Assembly: GCA_002224055.1 (NCBI GenBank)
Contig: AZLU01000068.1
Location: forward strand, 1-64,000
DNA: 64,000 nt
Source: Pezizomycotina sp. ARF18
Taxonomy: Eukaryota > Ascomycota
Reading direction: 5' to 3'
This document shows positions 1 to 11,829 of this stretch, piece after piece. The notes under the pieces were generated by a model. The model saw only the letters and a program-made list of their open reading frames with translations. It did not search any database and was not told where the DNA came from. Position 1 is the stretch's first letter; each line of letters starts with the position of its first letter. The translations under genes were made by a program, and so were the position numbers.

Positions 1-701
1 GTTTAGGGGATGGAGTCGTACATTACTAGGGGGTTGTGCTGTACATTTGGTTTGTGAATGTTAGCTTGTGATTCTTGCTGGTTGATGGATTTGAGAGGGG
101 CATGCTGGTTACCTTGCGGAGTAATACGTGTAACCATCGTGCGGATCTCTATAGCCACCAGGTTCGTAGCCCTGTAAGGCATGTTCTCTTGATACTATTC
201 GAACATACCATCAGCATCCTTTAGAAACAACTACCACTCCCCCAAAAACTAGAGACGGTCTTCATACTCAGCCCAACTAATCCCCCTACTATCCAACAAA
301 TCCACAACCGTACTTATATTACTCGGAACCCTATGTACATCATCATTATATATCCCAAAGTAATCACCCCCACCGCGCCCACGTAATTCGGTTCGCTTAA
401 ATGCGTTAAGGCGTAATAATTCGTGAGTGTTATCCCTTCCTTGCGAGCTTTTGCATGTTCGGTCGCCGAAGGCTTTGTCGTAGTCTGTGTTTTCGAGCCA
501 TATTTGGACGAAGCGTCGAAGGATTTTCCTTTTACGGAGGAGGTTTGGGAGGATGTTGAGGCGGTGGCGGCGGCGGAAAGAACGGCCTGCGTTCCTGATG
601 GGTCGGGTGTTGGGGATGGGGAGACGGGCTGATGGCGAGGGTTGATTGTTGGGCTGCTGCGATCAGCGGAGGAGGATGGAGAGGAGGGTTTTTTGAGACA
701 T
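1..701 (-). pseudogene. Acid phosphatase (phosphoesterase family), 5' part, frame-slipped
   Basis: N-terminal part of a secreted fungal acid phosphatase of the phosphoesterase family, which releases phosphate from organic esters outside the cell. Reading leftward from the ATG at 701 there is a short hydrophobic leader, a Ser/Thr/Ala-rich stretch, then the family signatures QIWLENTDYDKAFGD, GITLTNYYALTH, SEPNYVGAV and GDYFGIYNDDVHRVP, followed by STVVDLLDSRGISWAEYED. These lie in different frames. Two slips look like one missing base in a run: the GDPN codons near 461 and a G run of five (367-371) where six would keep frame. The gene runs off the left edge, so the C-terminal half is not visible. 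The identification rests on several colinear motifs and is strong. Whether the gene is dead or mis-sequenced cannot be decided here. Confidence 0.8.
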
Positions 702-1627
702 GGTGATCTTCGAAAAGCTGAAGAAGATCAACAAAGAAGCTGAAGAATGTTTTGAAACAAAAATTTCCAGCGAGAAGGGAAAAAAGGAGGGATATTGCTC
801 CATTTATATGAAGAGAGATAACGGCATGCGCGGTGATCCCGAACGTGGGCTTGTGATCTTGGTGAAACCGCCCCTCATTGGTTGGCGGGGGGCTCGGATC
901 ACGCAGGGACGAAATGGCAGTCATACACGACCGAACTTTTAGTGGTACGGCAAAAAAACCCGAGAAAAGTTGCAAGAAATAAATATCAAATGGTGTATTT
1001 TTACCCAATAAAGATAGCGCCTATCTATTAAACGTTTCATGCAAGATAAGAGTTACGAGATAGTCAGTTCCAGTCGCATTGACCTGCGCAGAGTTCCTTT
1101 GGCTGCACGGATTGGTGGAGGTTAGGCTAAACAAAGCGCCTAACTGCTGGGGCAATACTTTCGAGACACGGTCCCTGTAAGAGGTTAAGAGTTTCCAAAT
1201 TTCCCCGTTCCCGTTCCCTGGATACGCGGGAGGTGAAGACAACCTGCGACAGGTTTAGGAAAGTTGGGACGAACCGTTTTTGATTTAGGTAACGGTACAG
1301 GGAAGGAGAACTTGGGCCCAGACGTGACCAGCACAATTAATTTTGTTTATCGCCATGATACTTTCCGGCGTAGGGTAAACAAAAAAGAGTAGATTCGGAA
1401 TCCTGAAGATCTATGAACATCATGATCCGGGCCGTGAAGCCCAGGGACCGCTAGGCTAGAGAAGGAGAAACACATCATGCGTTGTTACTTTTCTATGTTT
1501 GCGACGGAAAATTATTGTTTTATTTTTCGTCATACAGATTATATTGCGCAATGTTGTTATTTATTAAAGCAAGCCTTTTCGCGGGTCGGGCCGGCCTAAG
1601 ACAAACCCAAGCGTCGGTTGCTCCGCT

Positions 1628-1661
<34 letters not shown>

Positions 1662-2309
1662 AATTGATTATTCCCAATGCTTATTGGGATCAAAACTTAA
1701 GATTGATAGCGTTAGTAAACCCCCAGATCAGCGTAATATACAGGTACGGCGTCAGGTGTATCAAAAATAACATTGAAATCTCTGTCATAAAAGAAAAACC
1801 AGTTCAAGGTACCCGCTTTGATCACTGGGGGCGCCTTCTTTTTCTTTTTTCTTTTTTTGTTCCCCGAGCAAATTCGGTGATAAGTCGTGAGATTCACACC
1901 CTAATCCCTAATCCCTACCCGCTCACCTTATGATACATATGCTGGGCGAGACGACGGAACAATTTGTATTCCAAGCCTTTCCTCATGCTCTACTCGAGAA
2001 TAGAGTAGGGGTAGCGTATTGGAACTCTTCTAGGGTAATCCAGTATGTATCAATACACTTATATATATATATACTTAGATACATATTTTTCATATCAAGT
2101 TACCTCTGAGCACCAACTATTGTGCACATGTGCAGTACCATCAAGGTTAACGAAATATCACTCCTCAACGACGAAAGAAACCTCGAACCCGATTCACCTC
2201 TCTCCCATCCTGTGGCCGTGCGCCGTCCCTGTATATCCTCTCAACGAAAAATTCCCTCTCCTCCGGTTCCCGTAAATACTTCTGTTCACACTTTACAAGC
2301 TTCAAAACC
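702..2309. other. Gene-free stretch with a 31-A tract
   Basis: No recognisable gene. It holds an uninterrupted A tract of 31 bases (1629-1659), a short CCCTAAT-type triplet repeat near 1899-1920, and an AT-dinucleotide patch near 2058-2075. Open frames here are short and resemble nothing I know. Confidence 0.5.
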
Positions 2310-2712
2310 ACCTCAACCCCGACTACCTCCCTCCTCTCCCCCGCCGAAACTAGCCCACCTAGCACCCACCTCGAAAACAAAAGTGAACGCCGTCGGGGCG
2401 TTCGAACCTACTACACCGCCGGAAGTGTTTCCTAATCCAATAACCCACGCTCTCCGCGAGCGCGGATACCGTAGGCCCCGTAACCGCACCCCGAACGTCT
2501 CCCCGTAGCTACGATGCCGCCGACGACGCCGTTCTCGCATTCCGGTTCGGCCTCGAAGATCAGCTGGATGTAGTTTCCCGACGGCGGCGACGGGCACAGG
2601 AAATTTTCGTCCCACGGTGCCTGACCGTGGCTTTCGCGCCATTCGTATTCGAGGGGACAAGGTGAGGAGGATGATCTCGAGAGGTAGGTTCGGAAAGAGA
2701 CGGAGGCGCCAT
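2310..2712 (-). pseudogene. F-box protein fragment
   Basis: An F-box-like N-terminus sits just inside the ATG at 2712: after a one-base slip the frame reads LFPNLPLEIILLTLS, the usual P-x-E-I-x-x-x-I/L pattern by which F-box proteins bind Skp1 in SCF ubiquitin ligases. Downstream the same frame becomes Arg-rich and unlikely, while another frame gives WRESHGQAPWDENFLCP and a more protein-like run. The locus is therefore probably one F-box gene broken by a slip. The substrate-binding part is not recognised. It belongs with the similar pieces at 3350-3640, 4375-5060 and 19921-20765. Confidence 0.4.
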
Positions 2713-3349
2713 TCTCTTTCGATTCCCTTGCTATTCTACTAGTAGTCTCCAGACTATGCTATTCCTCCTCTGTTCTAACCTTTTCCTTAAATCACATAAA
2801 AAAAAAACCGAAAGAACTCTCTGCCTCCTGGTGAAAGCCCAAAACACCGGTCCGGAGGGCTAGGCGAGAAAAAAGAAAACGAAGGAAACGAGGTAAGGAG
2901 AAGTTGAAAGAGTAAATAGAGGGGGAAATGGTGGAAAGGAACATAGGAAGGATGCAATTGAGGCTGTTAGTGAAATCGACGCGGCTCAAAATGTATCTGA
3001 ACACCCCGGATAGAGGATCCCCCCCGCTCTTCTATTACATTGACCTGCTTTGGTGGCGGTTGCAGTCGTGTTGAAGCTTGTAAGGTGCGAGAGGCACTTG
3101 CACGAGCCGGGAGGGAGGGAGTTTGTGATTGGGAAGGCATGCAAAACGAGGGGAAAGAGGAGAGACACCTGTGGACGGGCTTCAGGTATCGTTTGTCTTT
3201 GAGGAGTGAATTGTTCTTTTTTCCCCAGAGTTTTGGCGCCATGGCAAGCTTGGTTCAGGAAACCCAGAGCCTCCCCGCGAAGCCTCATAAATGGGGGGGG
3301 GGGCTATACTTTTATCGCGGGCGGAGGTTTATCATTGAGTGAGTAAATT
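2713..3349. other. Intergenic, nothing recognised
   Basis: About 640 bases between two F-box fragments. It ends in a G run near 3293-3302. No coding signal or structured repeat was seen. Confidence 0.4.
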
Positions 3350-3640
3350 TGCGAAAAGAGCCCTCCATCCCTCTCTTGCAAATATCCTCCAGCCAGCCCC
3401 CTCGAAATCCTTGTCAAGATCCTCTCCCACCTAGACTTCCTAACCCTCCGCTTCGTCATCCCCCCGTCAACATATACCTCCGCACCATAACATCCCCAAA
3501 AATCCCTCCTCGCAAAGGACAACAACCTCTTCCTCTTCGCCGCATCTTCGAACCTCTCCGGGGATGAAAACTTCCTGTATCCAGCTCCGGACGTCGTCCG
3601 CTAGTATACGCCAACGTCGAGAATACGTGTTTGAGCCGCC
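3350..3640 (+). pseudogene. F-box protein fragment
   Basis: One frame reads SPLEILVKILSHLDFLTLRF, a good F-box core with the LSHLD turn typical of fungal F-box proteins. A second frame just downstream continues with SLLAKDNNLFLFAASSNLSG and GDENFLYPAPDVVR, which matches the region following the F-box in such proteins. At least one frame slip separates the two halves. No full-length gene could be traced beyond about 3640, so this is either a truncated copy or a gene whose remainder is too damaged to follow. Confidence 0.45.
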
Positions 3641-4374
3641 TGAGTTGGCGAACGGCAGATGAAATCGCACCGGTTTGACGTCGCTGGTGTGGAGCGTCGG
3701 TTATAGGTTGATAAGGAGTTTAGGTATCCATCGCTGGGGTTTACCCGCCGGAGTGCATTTTGTTTTTGCTGTTAGTGCGCGGTGGCGGGAAGGGGAGGAA
3801 GGGGATGGAGGGTTGTACATGGGCGTTGAGGTGTCGCTTGTTTTCGAGGAGTGATACAGTACAGGGTGGGTATGAACCATATCGATCCATGATGAAGCCG
3901 AAAAACTAAGAGGAGACTACCAGCCAGGCAGCTTTGAGGAATCGAAACAGCCCGCAATCTTGCCAAAAAAAAATAACGTGTGTATTGTGTCGTAGGCTTT
4001 CCTTCTAGCTTCTTCATTCACGAGACGCTTTAGGACTTTTTTTTAGATTTAAATATTTTCATAGGTAGTTTAATTTACTTGTACACAGAATGGATCAGCT
4101 CCTGCTAAAACATAAGAGGGGGCACGCTACGGACGCTACCATCATAAACACCCCCGGGCCCCTTCTTTTCTTTTTTTTCTTTTTTCCTCTGTGCAGAATC
4201 GCCTTACTAGCTATCCTCAGCTAAACACGAAAGAAGCCTCAAACCCTCCCACCGATCCCTTCCTTCGGCTCCGTACTACCATCAGCGTACATCGTCGTAA
4301 CCCTAAACTTCCCCCCTCCACATCATGCAGATGCCTCCCCTCCCACTTTACCAATTTCAAGGTAATTACAGCCC
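3641..4374. other. Intergenic, nothing recognised
   Basis: About 730 bases with T-rich patches (4039-4048 and 4162-4185). No gene or repeat was identified. Confidence 0.4.
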
Positions 4375-5060
4375 TCATCTTCCCTCCTCCACATTCCCAT
4401 CGTAATCCTTCAAGTCTCCACCCGTCTCAACTTCGAACACGAAATGCCCATTTTTGCCAGGATGCCGGCACCGCTTCTCGATATCACACATGATTCCACA
4501 CGCGAAGCCGCCGAGCGTAGGTCCGACGGTCCGGGACGGTTTCCGCCGAAGAGACGCTTGACGTCGCGGACTATGGTGCTCGCGTCGCGGTTTTCCGCGT
4601 CGGCGGTGAGGATTACGCGATGGAGGATGTGGTTGGGTATACGGCGCTTTGGTTCCACGGCGGCGCGACGTTATCGCGGTCGTAGCGGGACTTCGGCAGT
4701 GGACATCTTCCAGCTCGACTTCGCCGTTCACGAGGGAGATTTTGTGACTGGTAAGGCGCGCGTTCGCCCACGTCGCTTTGAGAGCGCTGACGCCGCGGAC
4801 GCTACTGGCTTCTGCGACGATGAGTGCTAGGAGGGGGTTTATACGCGGAGGACAGAGCGTGGGTTTGCTGTCTTTGAGGATTGGCGTGGGCGGGGAGTTA
4901 AAGCAGTGTACGATGTCGTCGATGGCGGGACTCGAGTTCGGCGCGGAGAGGGATCTGAAGCGGCGGCAGACGAGTGGATTGTGAAGGATAGGGTGAAGTA
5001 GTCCAGCTGGGCGAGGATGAGGAAGAGTATCTCAAGGGGGAGATCAAGAAGATCGCACAT
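4375..5060 (-). pseudogene. F-box protein, frame-slipped
   Basis: Starts with MCDLLDLPLEILFLILAQLD followed by YFTLSFTI, a clear F-box. A second frame continues with LVCRRFRSLSAPNSSPAID, then SVRGVSALKATWANARLT and ISLVNGEVELEDVHC, until about 4720. After that the signal alternates between frames to about 4375. The length (about 230 codons) suits a short F-box protein with an unknown C-terminal substrate domain. It would act as a substrate adaptor of an SCF ubiquitin ligase. At least two slips are needed. It shares the F-box wording with the gene at 19921-20765 (LDYxTLSF then LVCR), so the two look like paralogs. Confidence 0.5.
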
Positions 5061-7747
5061 CGCCGAAGAGATTTTTTATTTTCTATTTTTTATTTTTCTT
5101 CTTTTTCTTTTTTATTTTTTTTTTCTTTTCTTTTTTATTTTTTCTATTTCCTACAGGGAGGAGTTGGAGACAGGTTACTCGAACAGCTGTGATGTTAGCA
5201 AAATTTTTGGGCCTTCCAAGCAGAAAAACGTTTTATTTAAGATTGAGGCCGCTGCCTTCAGGTTTTAGTTTTCGACGACTGACTTTTTTTTTTTTTTTTT
5301 TTTTTGGAGTCAAAAGGAGGAATACCCTTGATATGCGTGGAGGACTTTTCGAGGCTTTCTTTACCCCTCTCTCTCTCCTCTCTCGGGGGATTCTGCCCTT
5401 CTGATGCTAGCTAGTTCTAAAAGGAGGCTTCCTTTTTATTTTATTTTATTTTATTTTTTTTTTTAAAAAAAGGAGCCTCAAAGGATTCACGATGCCAAGT
5501 TTTCCTTCCCCGTTTTCGCCATCCCATGCACACGCCCAGTTGGTTAGCTTTATAAAGCAAAATAAAAAGTAATCTCTCACGCTTATTACAAAATCGATTA
5601 TAATACCAATCACAGCTATGTCCTATTATTAATCCCTTAAAACTAGCCCAATTACGATTTTGTAACGCGTAGATGTAAGCTAGCTTCTACTTTTTTTTTT
5701 TTTAATTTTTTTTTCGGGCGGTTATTAGTAATCACGGGTGGGCGCCCATATTTTGGCTTTATAAAGCCTGGGAGAGTTGCTTGCCTACCCGGCTTTATAA
5801 AGCTAACTGGCCGTATGCTTGGGGTGGTTCTCGCAGATTTCCCGTTTCCGCCGAAGCCCTTTTGCGTTTTAAGTCATTTTTCTATTGTAAACTGCCAGGG
5901 GGTTCTATTTGTGGAGTAAAGCCCCAGATGCGCCTAAGAAAAAAAAATTTTTTTTTCCTCCCTCTATATCAAGGTAAATCATGGCTTTCACTCGCTTTGA
6001 AAGATCCGTTTTTTAGAAACTCCGAAGGATAATAAACACTTTCTCAGCCAAGTAGCTTCGTTTGTTATCCGCCGACGAGTATTATTTCACCCGCGGGGGG
6101 GGGGGGAATAAAGGACTTAATAAAAAGTGGTCAAAAGCAGCAGCAGCAGCTAGCCGCCACGGGAGTATCAAAGATACATAACGTAGGCACCGAAAAGAAA
6201 AAAAATAAAAATAAAATAAAAATAAAAATAAAAAGGGAATTCGAAACATTTCGCTTTGGGGAGGGGGGGGGCAACATACCTATTTAACAGGAAACCGGGT
6301 GAGAAACGGATGCCATTTATAATGCGAGGTTTTCCCCAAAAAAAAAGTCTTAATGGTCTTTTGGGCAGCCTTATACCAATACATGGTGGGACATTCCTTT
6401 CGCGGGAGCCCCCTCCCTTGGTAGTACGGCTGCTTGCGAGTGGCCCAGAAATATAAAGCCGCTAAATCGGGAGAAACAGGGAAGCAGAAATTAAGAATCT
6501 CTATAACCTCATGGTAAACGACGGATTACCGCCCTCGTGCCACGCGGCGTGGGGGAAAGAAAGAGAAGAAGATGGGGGAGGGAGAGGGGGAGAGAGAGAG
6601 AGAGAGGAACCGCTAAGCGCGCCTATCGCACTTTTTTTTTTTCTAATCGTCACGCGGGAACCTTCGTACAACTCCTAACGTCGCTTGAAGATTTTTTCAC
6701 GGAATCTACCAAGTTTAATATCAATCACTCGCCGGAAGCGTCAAATGAGTTATATACATATATAAAATCTAAATAAAATATATATATATAAATATTAATA
6801 AACGACCGAAATAAAAAGGGTAGATAGCTTAACATGTTAGCATAGTCCGCGCGGCGCACTGGTGCGTTGCCAGTGGGAGAGCCGTCCTATCCCCGTATAC
6901 CGTAGTATATATCTCATCCAATCAGATTTTTACTCTTTGCAGGTATTAATAAAATGGAAAAAAAAAGGGGGGGAGGTTTAAGACACTCCGTACCTTTTGA
7001 TAAGTATATTCTCCATCTCAGCAGCTGACTATTACGGGTTTGAAAAGAAAAAAAAAAGATGATAATACGAACGGCTTATAAGACAAACAGCAATAACACC
7101 AGAACGTATAAAGGAGCTGCGACATCACTTGGTTGCTGAAAGATAAGTCTTACTGATACCGTTTGCTATTACGGTATATGCCTTTCGTTCCCCTGTAAGG
7201 GAAGCTAATACCTACTTTTTCGCGTTTCCTTTTTTTCTTTTTTTTGGTCTTTGTATTATATGGTAGCTTTAGACAACCGCGCTCCTAAGTACACTGAATC
7301 GGGCGCATGCGATGAAAAAAAAAAAAAAAAAAAAAAACTGCAATCTTTGACCCGGTGAAAACCGGCACAGGCCGATCAATATATACGTGCATGCATACCG
7401 TCAATATTGCTGCCGCGGTAGCATAGATAGTTTGGTTCGTCTCTTGGGCGGATCACGGCATACGGGTGGTACGAGACCTCTGTTTGCGTGCAAGACGCGA
7501 CGGCCGGCGACGCGGATACTACAACTTCCAGATGACTAGCTTTGGCGCTTGCGGCAAGAGAGACGTTGTGGATGAAATAAAAAAAACCTGTGGAAACAAA
7601 AATAGGAGCCTGATTATATCGTAGTAACGTTGAGAGCTTTATCTATAAAATAGGGGGGCTGCTTGAGGTGTCCGCCATTTTGCCAAAAGATCAAACTCCC
7701 AAGTCGGCAACAACCCTCAAGCTATTACTTACATACAAGAAGAAACG

Positions 7748-7782
<35 letters not shown>

Positions 7783-7973
7783 GGAAAAAAAAGAGCTCAT
7801 TCTGTTATTTGATTGATACCACAAACACGAAACACAATTCTAGTCAGTAGTAGACTATTATATATATATGCATATTTAGTATCACTCCTCCCATAATGCC
7901 AAAATACTTTACGGGTCCCAGGAGTAGACTAACATCCAGCAGCTCAAGGCCTCACCGCTTACCAAGCTCCAAA
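5061..7973. other. Homopolymer-rich intergenic DNA, no gene
   Basis: Nearly 3 kb without a believable gene. It contains a T tract of about 22 (5284-5305), (TTTTA)n patches near 5431-5465 and 6197-6233, a GA-repeat near 6580-6606, G runs (6101-6109, 6264-6271), an A tract of about 22 (7315-7337) and an A tract of about 30 (7749-7778). Such density of homopolymers is not seen in the right half of the window. Confidence 0.5.
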
Positions 7974-8111
7974 ATGCCCATGGTCAACTGCCCTCGCTGC
8001 GAGGCCAAGGTCAACCAGTCCACAAAGGATTGCACCACTTGTGGCAAGAACATCCGGCAGAAGTGCTCGAAAAGCAGCTGCCCTTGCCAGAGCAACAGCA
8101 ATCTAAAATGA
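7974..8111 (+). CDS. Small Cys-rich zinc-ribbon-like protein
   Basis: A 45-codon frame from the ATG at 7974, or 71 codons from an upstream in-frame ATG at 7896. I prefer the internal start because the Cys pattern begins right after it. The product has CPRC, then CTTC about 15 residues later, then three further Cys in a KCSKSSCPC-type tail. Two CxxC knuckles at that spacing are the layout of a single zinc ribbon. No family could be named. There are no signal peptide or membrane segments, so an intracellular protein is expected. It is short and could be one exon of a longer gene. Confidence 0.4.
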   Translation: MPMVNCPRCEAKVNQSTKDCTTCGKNIRQKCSKSSCPCQSNSNLK

Positions 8112-8645
8112 AGGATCCGGTCCGACCTCTTCTGCCCCCCATCCCTTGCACTGAGGAAAACAACAAGATGGTCCGTTATCACTAGCAGAATCAGACAATA
8201 ATCTCGGCTTTGCCTCCTGTTCTCCAGATGCTTCTCTCTTTCTCTCTTTTTTCTCCAACTTTTCTCCATCGCAACAACGGCCTTAGCACACAATGGGGCA
8301 TTACACACTTTTTTGAACACACAGTCTCCTTTTTTTTTCTTTTCCTTTTTTCTCTTCCTCTTTTCCCAACAACGCGCAACGACATGTACTTATCAGCTTG
8401 GAATTTGCATTCATTGTAATGTACTAGCAGGAGGCTGCTCCCTTCCAAGTTTCTCAGTCTATAGCCTAGGTACATATTCCCATCATCACAAAAACTGGAA
8501 ATCTATCAAAATTCCCCTACTCCAACTGAAAATCTCCACGTAGGCCTGGAAGAGTACAAAGAAATAATAATAATGATAACAATGATAATAATAATAAAAA
8601 AGGGTTATGCTTTCGTGTCTTTTGAAACATTCTTTTTTTTTTTTT
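8112..8645. other. Intergenic
   Basis: T-rich patches and an (AAT)n-like run (8563-8599) lie between the zinc-ribbon frame and the APH-like fragment. No gene was recognised. Confidence 0.4.
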
Positions 8646-9082
8646 AGTTTTGCTCCAAAACCTGAACGAACCGAACCGTCTAAGCCGTTCCACGTCGTCG
8701 TAAAAGCGGCAGTAAATATCGCGGTAACCCGTGCCGAACCCGTGGCAGAAATCCGGGTAGTAGCCCGCGTTCTCTCAGTCGATGACGACCACGGCCTCGA
8801 GCGTCGTCTTGTCCACCAGCACGTTGTGCGGGCCGAGGTCTCCGTGGCAGAACTTGTTACTCGCGGTACTGCCAGGCGCAGCCGGCTCCCAGCTCGCCTC
8901 TTATCGTACGCCGTCACGAATCACGGCGGAATCACGGCGCCGTTTAAGCCGAGCTCCGGAGACGCGGGGATCTTAATTCTGCAGTTCCGGGGTCACGACG
9001 CGCCGTATGAATTCGTCCACGTTGGCCTCCACGGTTTCCCTGCAGCCTCGTCGATGTCGTAAATGGTTTGGTCGGTGGGCAT
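8646..9082 (-). pseudogene. APH-family phosphotransferase (kinase-fold) fragment
   Basis: The reverse strand carries the catalytic core of an aminoglycoside-phosphotransferase-like (APH) domain, a kinase fold widespread in fungi with mostly unknown substrates. The catalytic-loop motif FCHGDLGPHNVLVD is followed by KTTLEAVVVID, then ENAGYYPDFCHGFG, the DxE metal-binding region and its usual downstream context. In the motif after VVVID a Trp is expected but the codon is TGA, which is a substitution rather than a frame slip. Upstream, IYDIDEAAGK and VDEFIRRVVTPELQN resemble the linker between the lobes, in other frames. No convincing N-lobe was seen further upstream, where a long T/C-rich stretch intervenes. 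This is a broken or partial gene. Confidence 0.6.
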
Positions 9083-9840
9083 TTTCCTTTTCTTTTTTTT
9101 TCTTTTTTTTCTTTTTTTTCTCTTTCCCCAGTGATGGGAGGAGAAGTGAATGGAAGGGGGGGTTCGTTTTCGCGTTTCGTGGAAAGATATGATATATAGC
9201 CCTGGCGACGACGGCAGACTCCTCTCAGCGGGCTTTTCGGGGGAATTTGCTTGAAGAACCACAAATGAAATGAAATGAGGAAGCCCGCTTGATGTTTTAC
9301 AACGGTTGAATCGGCCACGCAAAGTGAGAAGGGGAAGGGAGGGGGGGGGGGGGATTTCATATCATCCGCTGTTTGATAGGCTTTGATTTTCTTTTTCTTT
9401 TTGCGCCCCATGGCCACCGTTGCCGCTAGCTGCATCCGAGTCCGCCGAGCCCCCCTTCCCTTCCCCTTCCCCACTCTCCACCTCGTTCAGCTTCGCTCTT
9501 TACGCTTGGACCCTTTTCAATGGCACTGGATACAAATTTCTAAGCAAAAGCTCTTGTCTTCGGTGTCATAAAAAGCCCTAAAGCCCCTTCCCCCCCCCCC
9601 CTTCCAAACATAAAAATCGCTGTAGTTTGCAAGTTTGCAATCTGGCTTTGGGACCATTTTCTTTCTTTCTTTCTTTTTTTTTTTTTTTTTTTTTCCCCGG
9701 AAAAGCTCTTTCTGTCGCTTAAAGCTAAAGGTTTACGGTGGACGGCGAACTCGACTCCTCCTCCAGCGAACTCCTAACAAAAAAAAAAAACACCACACAC
9801 CCTTCAATTTCCCCCCCCCCGGCACATTCTCCACACGACG
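9083..9840. other. Intergenic, T/C-rich
   Basis: Contains T/C homopolymer stretches (9089-9121), a G run of about 12 (9341-9352), a C run of about 12 (9590-9601) and a T tract (9676-9694). It may include the lost N-lobe of the APH gene and the P450 promoter, but nothing in it can be assigned. Confidence 0.35.
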
Positions 9841-10446
9841 ATGATACCCCTCCCCTTCCTCCTCTCACGCTCTCCCTCTACCCCTCCTCCTCCTCTACGC
9901 CTCCATCTCCCGCTCCCTCCGCTTCCTCTCTTCCTCCCCGCTCCCTACCTTAAAACCCCCGACCCCGCGACTCCATAATCTTCTGGTTCGCATCCCCTTA
10001 CCTCTCCCCCATCTTCACGTCCCCCTACATCCCCTACTGTTTCCGCCGGTGTACTACTACGCCCGCAAGGACGCGTCCTGGTTCCACCGCGGCGAACTAC
10101 CCCGGTCTGAATTAGGTAGTGATGTATTCTGGACGTCCAGCCGGGGGGTTAAAGCTGTGGGTCGCCGATCCGGGTGTGATTGGTGAGATTACGAGGCGGT
10201 GGAAGGATTTTAGCAGCCCGTAGCGCAGTATGGCGATTTGGAGCTGTTTGGACGGAATGTTGTTACGGTTGAGGGAAAGACGTGGGGTTTACATAGGAGG
10301 ATTACCGGGCCGCCGTTTAGTGAGGGGAATAACAGTAAGAAAGAACAAACCCTCTTCCTTTTTCACCACCTTTCCCCCTCACTGTTTTTAATAGCATTGA
10401 ATGAATATAAGCGGCCGGTGTGGTTTTCATAGCTAATTCTTGGTTT

Positions 10447-10488
<42 letters not shown>

Positions 10489-11829
10489 ACAGTCTAGTAT
10501 GGAAAGAATCAACCCTCCAAGCCTCCTACATCCTCTCCCATTTCCCCCCCTCCACGACAATCCACGATCTCCACTTCATTACATCAACGGTCGCATTACA
10601 CGTCATCGCGTCTGCGGGTTTTAACCTCCACATGCCGTGGCCTTCCTCTTCCCAACACCAACTAGAATATTCCGCACCCGACGCGTCCGACCCAGCAAAA
10701 GTAGGCAAAGCGGTTTATTTAGTGATAACGTGCATGACTTACCTGATGATATTCCCGCGGTGGATGTTGAGGGTATCGCCGTGGAGGGTGATGAGGGATA
10801 CGCAGAGGGCTGCGGGGGCCTGGAAGAGGTATATCAGGGGTATGATCGCCGATGCTCGACGAAGTTCCGGGAGCGGGAGGAGTGATTTGTTGAGTACACT
10901 GGTTAAGAGCTCCGAGGGCACGACAACAACACTGCTGCTAAGGTTAATGGTGGCGGGGAAGTTGGTGGTGAAGGCAGTGGTGGAGTGACGGAGAGGAGGA
11001 ACCTAACGGACGAAGAGATCGTGGGGAACATATACGTGTTTATACTAGGGGCACGAGACGACGGCCGGCGTACTCGAGAGCGCGATATTACACCTCGCGA
11101 TGGATGAGGAGTTGCAGGGGTTATACACGGAGATCGACGGGATCGGTGATGGTGCTGGTTATGATGATTATAAGAGGATGACGATGATTAGTTGTCTAAT
11201 GGTATGATACAACCCTTCCCCCTCCCCCCCTTTCCCCTTTTCCCCTTTCACTCCTCCTCACTGTTTAGATGAAAGCTGATTCGTGACGATATGTTTCACA
11301 GCTCGAAACTCTCCGCCTCTACCCTCCCGTAATCTACCTCCCCAAATCAACCTTCACCGTCACAACACCGCAAACGCTATCCTGCCGCGGTAAACCGTTC
11401 ACCGTTCCCCCGGCGTATCTATAACGCTCGACACGGTATCCGCGCAGCGGCATCCGGACTACTGGGGGCCCGATCCACACTCATTCCGCATATCGCGGTG
11501 GTTAACTTCCGATACTGTTTCTACTCCGCCGCCCGCCACTACTAACCTCGTATACCCCTCCAGGGACCATGAAGTATCAAAGGTATACCAAAGGGTAGTT
11601 TTTTTGCCTTTAGTGAAGGCGCGAGGAGTTGTCTGGGGAAGAAGTTCGCGCAGGTTGAGTTCGCGGCGGTTATATATACGCTGCTGAGGAACCGGAGGTG
11701 GAGCTGGTGCTGGAGGAGGGGGAGGATGTGGAGGGTGCGAGGAGACGGGTTGGAGGGAGTTGGATGATCGGAGGACGGGGGTTGCGTCAGGATGAGGGGA
11801 AGGTTGCTGTTAGGTTTGTGGAGCGGTAG
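9841..11829 (+). pseudogene. Cytochrome P450 monooxygenase, frame-slipped
   Basis: A fungal membrane-bound P450, a heme-thiolate monooxygenase of the ER working with NADPH-P450 reductase. In order: a hydrophobic anchor (LPLPLLLLYASISRSLRFL), the SELGSDVFW and VADPGVIGEITRRWKDF region, helix C with WGLHRRITGPPFSEGNN (about 10280-10335), an intron with a long T tract, VWKESTLQASYILSHF, LHVIASAGFN, helix I with GHETTAGVL (about 11052), an intron at about 11203-11301, the ExxR motif in LETLRLYPP (11302), SAQRHPDYWGPDPHSFR, and the heme loop FSEGARSCLGKKFAQVEF (about 11607-11660), with the axial Cys present. All key residues are visible, but about half a dozen frame slips separate the parts. No biosynthetic partner gene lies next to it, so the substrate is unknown. 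Confidence 0.8.

Noticed and set aside
1899-1920. CCCTAAT-like triplet that could be telomeric
   Set aside because: Only three imperfect units, with period seven and not six. Too short to call an interstitial telomere.
9841-11829. Secondary-metabolite cluster around the P450
   Set aside because: No synthase, transporter or regulator was seen on either side within the window.
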